64,000 nt of DNA from contig KN805376.1 in the NCBI GenBank assembly GCA_000818945.1, positions 742,942 through 806,941 on the forward strand, written 5' to 3'. A model generated the notes under the pieces. It had not been told where the DNA came from, did not search any database, and saw nothing but the letters and a program-made list of their open reading frames with translations. The stretch comes from Schizochytrium sp. CCTCC M209059. Taxonomy: Eukaryota; Sar; Bigyra; Thraustochytrida; Thraustochytriidae. The translations under genes and the position numbers were made by a program. This document shows positions 57,044-64,000 of this stretch, piece by piece. Every line of letters begins with the position of its first letter. The stretch's first letter is position 1.

Positions 57044-58945
57044 ATGGCTGCAAGCGGAGACACGGCGGCGTTCACGCTGTACGACGCGCTTGTTCGCACG
57101 CCCATGGCGCACTCCGCTTTCACAGATGAAGTCAGAATGTCGACAAATTTAGACAGGGCCAACTTAACTCGCGAACAATTTCAGAACAGCATGACTGTAT
57201 CTGGTGCGGGGGGTCAATTACACGGCATTGAGTACGGCAGGTTGGTTTTGTGGGATACCTTCGATGCTGATGTGGCTCCCGAGCCTACCGAGGCTGCCAT
57301 CTTTGCAAAGCAAGTTCCTCCAGTTCGCTTCTTCGAGACCGCGAGGCAGCGACGGATTCCTATAGGAATGAACGAGGAAGATGCCATCCTTCTCTTGCAC
57401 GGCCATTTTATCTTCGACTGTTTGTATGTGTTTAACGACCCGGACTTTGGTCTCAATGTGATGGAGGTGAATTTTATGTCTCACCCTACTGTAAGAGGCG
57501 CGAGGCCTGACGCTCTATGAACACGGTTCCTAGACTCCGAGAATAGCGTGGCGTTGTCGCCGGACTTGTTTGGCACCGAGTATGGGGCGGGTAATAATGT
57601 CATCTTGGCTCATGAGCATAAGTCCCCTTTCAAGTTCCCTTACAAAGCAACGTTTGACGAGATGCTGAACGATGCGGTGGACTTTCTCACTGAAAATGAT
57701 CCACATTTTGATGAGCACGAGGAATATTCTAAGCACGCCACGTGGATGATCGCCAACCGCCTGCATCAGTACTATGCCGAACACGACCTCGTGGGCTTCT
57801 CTGAAAGTGTTACCCGCGACACGAGTATTTCAGAAGGTAGGAAAGACAACCTCCTCTACCCGATTCGTCAGGTCTACGCATACATGCTGCGAAACTTTTG
57901 CCGTTTTGGCGTCCTCAGCACTACGAACATCACCTGGTTCCTGAAGTTAGAGCCGGACAACACCCTGAAAATCACCAAAGGTTACGACTGTACCGGCAAC
58001 ACCGAAGCTACGAATCCAAAGTTCGCCTACTTCAGACTTCTTCTCAAGGCTTCGAAAGGTTCTCGTCTGACATTGGACAGCACAATCCTTGATGGCCTGG
58101 GACAAAACGCAAACCTCAACGTCGCGGGGTCTCCGTGGAAAGAGATTTACGATCAGATTGTCGCAGCACGCGCCGGCACCGCATCTGGCTCAGGAGCAGG
58201 AGCAGGAGCAAGAGCAGGCGTTGGAAGAGGGGCAGCTACCCACCAGGTCTCAGCGGGACAGCCAGGTAGTGTGGCAGCAGACGTGTTGTCTGGTGGTGGT
58301 GGTGCGGCGGCTGACGGCGACGGCGAAGCGCGGCTGAATTTTCTCCGCCAGACCCTACCTCTGGACCAGTCGGTCTTCCCATACTATGGGGGTATGAAAG
58401 ATCTTCTCTGGGAGGGTGCGGACGCGTACGGCCATCTCATGTCCGTCAACACCGGAGGCCTGCAGCAGTTGATCGCTGTGAAAACGCCTGAAATCGACCC
58501 TTACCGTGATCAAGACGACGAAACCGAACAAGAAGAGATGAGGCTTCTCCAAGCTTTCACGAACGAGATCGAGGTGTACGAGACCCTTCGACCGCTGTGG
58601 GGATCGCGGCACGTGCCTTGGTTTCTCTATGGAGGTCGCCACCTCTTTTCGGACTTTATTGTCGCAACAACGTGGGAGGGCGAGTCGCTGAAAAGTCACT
58701 TTATGAAGCCCAGCCAATACACGAAGGCCGTAGTAGACAAGGCGCGGGAGACTCTTCTCATGGTGCATGGGCTAGGTGTCGCTCTCCGCGTGAATGAACC
58801 GGAAGACCTGGCCTCCACTTTTGTTATGGACGACCATGGGGAAGTTCGTCTGACTCGTTTCAGGAACGCCACCATTAAAGCAACGCCTGTCGAGCTTGCG
58901 CAAGACATCCAAGATTTCAACGCGCACTTTATCCTAGAGGAGTAA
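57044..58945 (+). CDS. nuclease/kinase-like protein, interrupted by an in-frame TGA in a candidate intron
   Basis: One frame from the ATG at 57044 to TAA, broken only by TGA at 57518. A 51-base GT-AG intron (57491-57541) would remove the stop and keep the frame, giving 616 residues; unspliced, the product is 158. The middle part (RKDNLLYPIRQVYAYMLRNF, then CRFGVLSTTNITWFLK and NPKFAYFRLLLKASK) resembles a domain family of oomycete/chytrid kinase-like and Crinkler-type proteins that often carry a PD-(D/E)XK-like fold. After a Gly/Ala/Gln linker (~residues 372-425) the C-terminal third looks like a degraded kinase: LIAVKTPEID (candidate Lys), NEIEVYETL, METxHGLG-like VHGLGVALRVNEPEDL and VRLTRFRNA where DFG would be. 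Family resemblance is by eye and moderate. Base use is less GC-biased than in housekeeping neighbours, suggesting an accessory gene. Confidence 0.5.
57491..57541 (+). other. candidate 51-nt phase-0 intron containing an in-frame stop
   Basis: Donor GTAAGA directly after codon 149, branch-like CTGAC at 57507-57511 and acceptor CCGAG at the end. The length is a multiple of three. A stronger-looking acceptor TAG at 57533 would shift the frame, so if that is used the product is truncated. Confidence 0.45.
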
Positions 58946-58958
58946 TTTAGTTAGTGTC

Positions 58959-59148
58959 GCATGCATGCCATGCGTGGGTGGGTGGTTAAGGTACACACAC
59001 CCAGGTCACATTATCAATCAATCAATCAATCAATCATTTATTGTTGAAAGTCGCGTTTTACCTTTCTTCTTTAAAATGCATGCATGCATGCCATGCGTGG
59101 GTGGGTTGTTAAGGTACACACACCCAGGTCACACAATCAATCAATCAA
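58959..59148. repeat. two direct copies of a ~65-base hairpin-containing unit plus (ATCA)n
   Basis: The copies share CATGCATGCCATGCGTGGG, a TTAAGGTACACACACCCAGG segment and an ATCA run. The offset is 122 bases. TGGGTGGGTG and CACACACCCA within each copy can pair as a stem of about nine bases around GTTAAGGTA. They sit just after the nuclease/kinase-like gene. Confidence 0.85.
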
Positions 59149-59149
59149 A

Positions 59150-59578
59150 GGCGACTCGTTCAACCTCTTCAGTGCGCTCTGTGGGACCAACATCGCCAAC
59201 GTAGAATCGCCATACACCACGGTGAGTCAGGTGCTCGTCACAACAGCCTTCGCCTTCGCCATGATCCTCTTCATGATGGTGATACTGCGATGAGTGAAGA
59301 AGTGGTTCTTCGTGTCCGTCTGCGTATTCGTCTCTTCGCTCATGACCGCAGCGTGCCTCGTGTGGATCTTCTCCGAACGACGCGAACTTCACATGCAAGT
59401 TATTGGCGCAGGCTTGCGCTTTGCCGGCATCGAGTGGGGCTTTGCAGCACTGACCGCCTTCGCTTCCGCAAGCCTTGCTGCAATGATTGTCTGCCTCCTC
59501 TATGAATATCGAGGAGGGCGGGATCAGGGCGGACGACGGGACGCAGGCGATGTGACAGATCATCGAGAGGACAATTGA
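59150..59578 (+). CDS. possible multi-pass membrane protein fragment with one in-frame TGA
   Basis: The same frame is open on both sides of TGA 59291-59293. It encodes hydrophobic segments: VSQVLVTTAFAFAMILFMMV before the stop, then KWFFVSVCVFVSSLMTAACL and FAALTAFASASLAAMIVCLL after it, with a charged tail. Three helices and a short loop recall the C-terminal part of a four-helix membrane protein, but I cannot name a family. A 78-base intron (59222 GTGAGT to AAG at 59299) would bypass the stop in frame but would delete the first helix. There is no convincing start codon; the nearest in-frame ATGs lie in the direct repeat. A decayed gene is equally likely. Confidence 0.3.
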
Positions 59579-60205
59579 TAGTGAGGGAAGTCATGGGCAG
59601 AGGATCTTGGAGCGATGTGATCGGAACTTGGGCGGGAGGGAAGATGCGGAACAGAGAATGAGAGCGACATCAGCGACGCGAGAGGCTGCGACGAGACACA
59701 TCTTCGGTAATTTGGGGGCCGGCCGTTAGGTGCAAGAGTCTTTGTGTGGAAGGAGAGCCAAGAAGATTGTATGGCTCTGTTGATACTTTATTGATTAAGT
59801 GTAATTTGGGGAAAGGACGACCTGGGAAACGTTGAAGGGTGACCTCGACTTGTTTCAGATATCAATCTTCGGCATATTGCTCGTTGGGATTGGTCGCAGC
59901 GTCACGCCACTCTTCTTGATTGGTCGTTGATCACAGAAAAAAATGAGAAAATCTCTTTCTTTAGCTGTTTCTTGTTCTTCTCTTCTCCATGTCGAGTGAA
60001 AATAAAAAATTAAAATAAAAACAAAAGCTATCCGTTACGGTGAATACAATCTTGAACTTGAAGTCACTTTCACAAGTCTGCCTGCCTGCCTGCCTGCCTG
60101 CCCCGTGTTCACTGTCTGACAGTGAGACATGGCCTTTCTTGCCAAGCGCATGGCGCCAAGACAGACAGATTGACTGATCTGCAACACGACGGCAGCTGCA
60201 CGAAG
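59579..60205. other. intergenic region, no gene seen
   Basis: AT-richer sequence with an A/T run at 59996-60025 and (CTGC)n at 60078-60101, ending at the ATG of the LRR gene. No coding support. Confidence 0.5.
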
Positions 60206-61468
60206 ATGTTTGTGAACCCGCTGACGGGCCGTCTTGTGGAGGCTGAGCTGTGCGCCGACGACCGAGAGCTGGACGATTTGCGTCACGAGGTAGAGCAACA
60301 ACCATGGCTGCAAAAGGTCTCGGTTTGTAGAAACAAGCTCTCAAGCTTACAGCCGCTCGGAGATCTGCGCGACCTGGTCTGGCTTAACGCCTCGAGCAAC
60401 AAATTGCTCGAGGCTCTCGACTTTGCGGCGCCGCGCTGCTCGACGCAACCTGAGACACCTTTTTCCTCTTCTTCTTCTTCTTCTTCTTCTTCTTCGTTCT
60501 CAACTTCGTCTCTATCTTTAATTTCAAGGTCATCATCCTCATATGCAGGGTCTATATTATCATGTGCCGATGCCGAACAAAAGGGTGAGATTGTCGACGA
60601 GGGAAGCGAACAAATCTGGCCTCAAGGGGCAGGATGGACTGGATCAAATCTTCAGGTTGCACTACTTGCGCAAAATGCCATCTCACGACTCGAACAAGTT
60701 CGAGCGCACGTGAACCTGCGCGTGCTGGATCTCAGTCACAATCAAATCGGAAAAGTGTGTGACCTGTCTCCACTCCGACACCTCGAGGAGCTCGACCTAT
60801 CTCACAACTGTCTCGACACGCTAAATGGACTGGGTTCGGTCGAAGAGCTTCGAGTGCTTCGAGTCGACCACAACTACCTGCGCGACCTGCGCGAAGTGAG
60901 ATTACTTAATCGTCTGCAGGAGCTGACGGCTGCTGACAACGAGCTGCGACACCTCGAGGGTCTGGAAATGTGCACGAGTCTTCAAGTATTGCGAATTCCT
61001 CAGAATCGTCTGAAGCAAATCGCTCTTTTGGCTCCTCTGGAGCACCTGCAGATGCTCGGTACGCTGGAGCTGCTTGCTAACCCATGCGCAAGCAAGACCT
61101 TTTACCGGCTACGCGTTCTTTACAGGCTCCAGCAGCTCGACTTTCTCGATGGCGAAGAGGCGACCCCGCCTCAAAAGGTTCGGGCAAGGTGCTTGTTTGG
61201 CAGCGATCTGGAGCAAAGAATGGCCAATTTTGCAGAGATCTTTCCCGAGCGAGATTTTGTTGCCGAGGTCGACCCTTTCCAAGACGAGGAGGAGTGGGAG
61301 CGTGAAGTGGTCACAGAAACGGCAATCGGACTCGCTGTGGATGTCACGAGCCAGGCCGTCCGCTCGTGCACGGCACTACTTTTGCCTCGACGCCTGGCAG
61401 AGGTGCTTGTCGAAGACGTTGTGGCCCTCGGGCTTGCCACCGTGCTCGAGCAGCGGCTAGTACCATAA
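60206..61468 (+). CDS. SDS22-type leucine-rich repeat protein
   Basis: 420 residues from the ATG at 60206; 5' extension reaches only a GTG. Early repeats (VSVCRNKLSSLQPLGDLRDL, LVWLNASSNKL) are split from the rest by a serine-rich insert near 85-115. The main solenoid (~150-290) has 22-residue LRRs: LRVLDLSHNQIGKVCDLSPL, LEELDLSHNCLDTLNGLGSV, LRVLRVDHNYLRDLREVRLL, LQELTAADNELRHLEGLEMC, LQVLRIPQNRLKQIALLAPL. The LRR cap (ELLANPC...YRLRVLYRLQQLDFLDGEE) is the type seen in SDS22, U2A' and ciliary LRR proteins. The tail is acidic then hydrophobic-helical. Such proteins are adaptors; several ciliary LRR proteins have this layout, but nothing here fixes the partner. Confidence 0.8.
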   Translation: MFVNPLTGRLVEAELCADDRELDDLRHEVEQQPWLQKVSVCRNKLSSLQPLGDLRDLVWLNASSNKLLEALDFAAPRCSTQPETPFSSSSSSSSSSSFSTSSLSLISRSSSSYAGSILSCADAEQKGEIVDEGSEQIWPQGAGWTGSNLQVALLAQNAISRLEQVRAHVNLRVLDLSHNQIGKVCDLSPLRHLEELDLSHNCLDTLNGLGSVEELRVLRVDHNYLRDLREVRLLNRLQELTAADNELRHLEGLEMCTSLQVLRIPQNRLKQIALLAPLEHLQMLGTLELLANPCASKTFYRLRVLYRLQQLDFLDGEEATPPQKVRARCLFGSDLEQRMANFAEIFPERDFVAEVDPFQDEEEWEREVVTETAIGLAVDVTSQAVRSCTALLLPRRLAEVLVEDVVALGLATVLEQRLVP

Positions 61469-61627
61469 GAAAAGAGAAAAGTAAATTGTGCAAGAATGAG
61501 ACGGGACTCCAAAGAATTCTCTCTTCACCGATCGGTGAACCCTTCCACTTCCCCTTTTTGCGTGAGTGGCACGTGGAGAAAAGGAACATGTCAGAAGTTT
61601 GAACAAAAGTAGTCTTGTGAGTAATGT

Positions 61628-63841
61628 TTACATAATGTGGCAGCTTGTCTTTCCAGAATCAATAGTAACGCCAGGGCGCGCAGACTTGGGCGAGCGCGGA
61701 TCGGCGGCCCGACCAGACTTGCATGCCTGCATGCGTCGAACTGCATCAATCGAAAGGGCCTCGAACGCTTCGAGCACATTGATGCCACTCTTGGCGCTTG
61801 TTTCATAGAATTGAGCGCCAAAAGCCTCGGCGGTAGCGCGGCCTTGCTCGGGCGTGATGACGCGTGAAGGCAGATCCACTTTGTTGCCAAAAAGGACAAC
61901 GCAGACGTCTTGGCCCGCATGACTGCGAATATTATCCATCCAGTAGCTGATCTGTTTGAAGCTTTGCTCATTGGCAGCGTCGTAGACAAGCGCAATGCCG
62001 TGTGCGCCGCGATAATATGTCCGTGTAATGACATGGAAGCGCTCCTGACCGGCCGTGTCCCAAATTTGGCATTTGATGCGCTTGTTTTGAGTCTTTACCG
62101 GGTCCTCGAGATACCGAACCTTGAAGTCGACCCCGGCCGTACTCATGAGGTTTGGCTGGAACTGGTTGTCGGCGAAGCGAAGCATGAGGCTTGTCTTTCC
62201 CACACCGCTGTCACCCAAGAGCAAAATTTTGATGTGATGATCGTAGCGGTCTAAGTTAGCTTCTGCACTGCTCACGCTCGAGCCTTCGGCGCGACCGCTG
62301 TTGCTCGCCCCATCGCCGAGCTCGCCATGATCTCCACCGGTCGATCTGACGCCATCCACTTGTGAGAGGTCCGAGTCGAGACGACGCGGTCGGTCCTCGA
62401 GTGAGCCCATGGATGCCGATGAAGGTGCTTGGATCCCACCACTGCAAATTGCTGAAGGGAAAAAGGCTGCAAAGGCAGCGCGGAGCCGGTTCAACCTGCC
62501 CACGCTAGGCCCTTGTCTGGTCGGAATTCGTTCCACACGCGCGGAATCCTTGGTCTCCACGCTCTTTGCCTTGGCGAGCTGGGACGATGTGTACTCTGAA
62601 GAGTTCGGGGCATCCTTACCTGGTTCAGGAGGCTTTGTTTGACCGGGTGTGGTGGAGGACGCTGTCGTGCTTGCCGTAGGTTCGCTGGAGCTCGCGTCTG
62701 CGACTGGTGCGCTCTTTGATGTTTGGTCTTGGCCTCCTTCCTCTGCTCGTTCTTGATTGATCGTTTCGGGCGTTGCGCTAGCGCCTTCGTGAGTGTCGCC
62801 GCTACCCTGAACGCCCTCTGCGCGCGGTTCATGCGCCCCTTCTGTGGGTGTCTGACCCGCGTTCAAAGGGTCTCCGTTTCCGCCATTGTCGCGAGCTCCG
62901 TCGGGAGGAGTATTGTGCGAAGCGGGGTTCTCGTCATGATCGTCCGCGACGTCCTCGAACGAGAATTCATAGGTGCTCTCGGATTGGCTGGATCCATTCT
63001 CGCCGCTGACCGGGAGATCTGTGCTGCGCGTGTCATGGGCATTCGCAACGGGGTCCAAGGTGGACGTGTGAGGCGCGCGTGGAGGCAGGCCCGAGGAGGG
63101 CGCCGCCGATGAGGAGGAAGACGAAGATGCGACGAGCTTGCGTCTCGAGGACGACCCCGTGAGCGCGCCTGAAATACTGGAGCGCTTGCGACGACGACTC
63201 TTGGAGGCGGCGCTCGCCGAGGCTCCGCGTGAAGATCCGCTTGTGCGGGAGGTACCAGCGGGACGCAAGGTTTGCGGAAGGGTTTCGAGTCTGCTCTCTT
63301 CCTCTGCCTCTTCGGCGGACATGCTGACGACGGGCGACGGGAAGAGCCCGCTCCCGGATGTTTTCAGGCGCGCGTTATACTTTGTGTGGTCGAGGTTGGT
63401 GATAATATCGAGGGTTTTGGCCGAGAGCTGAGTCTTGATGTGTGGCTCAAAGCCCTCCATGGAGTCGTAGCTGGACATGCCGCCCCTCCCGGGGTTGCTG
63501 AACGTGTGTGCTCCTGGCGCAGGGGACGGCGGTGCCAGATTTTGTGGTGCGGAAACCAGGTTATCCGCAGCAGTGGCGCCAGTACCGGATCCAATGCCGC
63601 TTGTCTCGACTTTGCGCAGGAGGTCGTCCTCCTTGAGACGAAACTCCTGGTCCTCGAGTTCGTTCACAAAGGATTGGCTGCGGTTCCGGCCTCTGCGCTG
63701 CGTAAAGTCTTCGAGCTCGAGGTCGTCGTCGTCGTCAACTTCTCCATCATCATCTACATTGTCGCTTCTGTCCGCCACGCTGCGGTGCAAATTCTCCTCG
63801 CCCTCCTCGTCCCTCTCCACCTGGTCGGGCCCGCGCAGCAT
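61628..63841 (-). CDS. Rab-family GTPase with a ~530-residue N-terminal extension
   Basis: 737 residues from the ATG at 63841, ending in TAA. The C-terminal ~200 residues are a Rab of the Rab8/Rab10-like group: KILLLGDSGVGKTSLMLRF (P-loop), STAGVDFKVRYL (switch I), IWDTAGQERFHVITRTYYRG (switch II with catalytic Gln), FGNKVDLP (NKxD) and ETSAKSGINV (SAK). The protein ends CHIM, a CaaX-like single-cysteine prenylation signal rather than the common double cysteine. Residues 1-530 are low complexity: acidic near 28-45, Ser/Ala/Arg-rich near 200-260 and Pro/Thr/Glu-rich after that. The extension starts with an ATG and remains open throughout, so it is plausibly translated, but an unseen intron or an internal start near the G domain cannot be excluded. 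Confidence 0.88.
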   Translation of the reverse strand: MLRGPDQVERDEEGEENLHRSVADRSDNVDDDGEVDDDDDLELEDFTQRRGRNRSQSFVNELEDQEFRLKEDDLLRKVETSGIGSGTGATAADNLVSAPQNLAPPSPAPGAHTFSNPGRGGMSSYDSMEGFEPHIKTQLSAKTLDIITNLDHTKYNARLKTSGSGLFPSPVVSMSAEEAEEESRLETLPQTLRPAGTSRTSGSSRGASASAASKSRRRKRSSISGALTGSSSRRKLVASSSSSSSAAPSSGLPPRAPHTSTLDPVANAHDTRSTDLPVSGENGSSQSESTYEFSFEDVADDHDENPASHNTPPDGARDNGGNGDPLNAGQTPTEGAHEPRAEGVQGSGDTHEGASATPETINQERAEEGGQDQTSKSAPVADASSSEPTASTTASSTTPGQTKPPEPGKDAPNSSEYTSSQLAKAKSVETKDSARVERIPTRQGPSVGRLNRLRAAFAAFFPSAICSGGIQAPSSASMGSLEDRPRRLDSDLSQVDGVRSTGGDHGELGDGASNSGRAEGSSVSSAEANLDRYDHHIKILLLGDSGVGKTSLMLRFADNQFQPNLMSTAGVDFKVRYLEDPVKTQNKRIKCQIWDTAGQERFHVITRTYYRGAHGIALVYDAANEQSFKQISYWMDNIRSHAGQDVCVVLFGNKVDLPSRVITPEQGRATAEAFGAQFYETSAKSGINVLEAFEALSIDAVRRMQACKSGRAADPRSPKSARPGVTIDSGKTSCHIM

Positions 63842-64000
63842 GGTGCTCTCGCGCTTGGCTTCGTTTCCTTATCGCGCTCTCACGCTCGCACGCACGCACG
63901 CACGCAAGCACGCACGCACGCACGGACGAACGGACGGACGGGCGGGCGGGCGGGCGGGCGGGCGAGAGGCCTCGCGCGAGTCTGTATCCTATCCTCTCCG
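63842..64000. repeat. microsatellite-rich upstream region of the Rab gene: (CGCA)n, (CGGA)n, (GGGC)n
   Basis: Successive CGCA (63888-63923), CGGA-type (63923-63940) and GGGC (63940-63964) repeats ahead of the Rab ATG. Presumably promoter and 5' UTR. Confidence 0.7.

Noticed and set aside
57518..59293. UGA read as an amino acid (selenocysteine or code change)
   Set aside because: Other confident genes here end in TGA, and no selenoprotein family or SECIS-like context is evident. Introns or decay are simpler.

Overview
The window looks like nuclear DNA of a GC-rich, intron-poor microbial eukaryote. A thraustochytrid or related stramenopile is my best guess. This is inferred from the gene set and style: eukaryote-only genes (ABCA transporter, Rab, Crooked-neck splicing factor, DNA polymerase eta, outer-dynein-arm docking-type coiled coil), long uninterrupted reading frames, abundant (CAG)n and 4-7 bp microsatellites, glutamine and serine tracts, and a bacterial ArgA-type N-acetylglutamate synthase with a mitochondrial-looking leader. 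One nuclear-type tRNA-Pro with a Pol III T-run terminator is present. There is one assembly gap (23247-23738).

Layout. 0-10 kb: WW-domain cyclin, then a cilium-flavoured group made of an ODA-docking-like coiled coil divergent from an unknown coiled-coil protein, convergent with an RIIa-plus-tandem-GAF protein. 10-25 kb: full-size ABCA transporter, Crooked-neck/Clf1, a small membrane protein, N-acetylglutamate synthase, the assembly gap, and a truncated DxD glycosyltransferase-like gene. 25-36 kb: a giant secreted/multi-pass protein with BNR, beta-helix, cysteine-rich and polytopic regions; tRNA-Pro; 3-hydroxyisobutyryl-CoA hydrolase; an atypical SDR. 37-41 kb: two tandem nitronate-monooxygenase-like genes showing a gene-conversion pattern. 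41-45 kb: a secreted-looking class II glutamine amidotransferase and a pseudokinase. 45.2-48.5 kb: repeat-rich DNA with no gene I can support. 48.5-56 kb: DNA polymerase eta, organellar-type methionine aminopeptidase, and a striking fusion of two sucrase/ferredoxin-like domains, two UMP/CMP kinases and a C-terminal anchor. 56-59.6 kb: an accessory-looking patch with a nuclease/kinase-like gene and a membrane-protein fragment, each split by one in-frame TGA that a short candidate intron could remove. 60-64 kb: an LRR protein and a Rab GTPase with a roughly 530-residue N-terminal extension.

The genes do not form one pathway. Themes are amino-acid and nucleotide metabolism in organelles (N-acetylglutamate synthase, HIBCH, MetAP, UMP/CMP kinase fusion), cilium-type proteins, and signalling proteins with unusual domain combinations or degraded catalytic motifs. 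Many open frames can be extended upstream only through non-ATG codons or microsatellites. I therefore chose the first ATG that agrees with the family and state this for each gene. Family assignments are from motif reading only; no database search was run.
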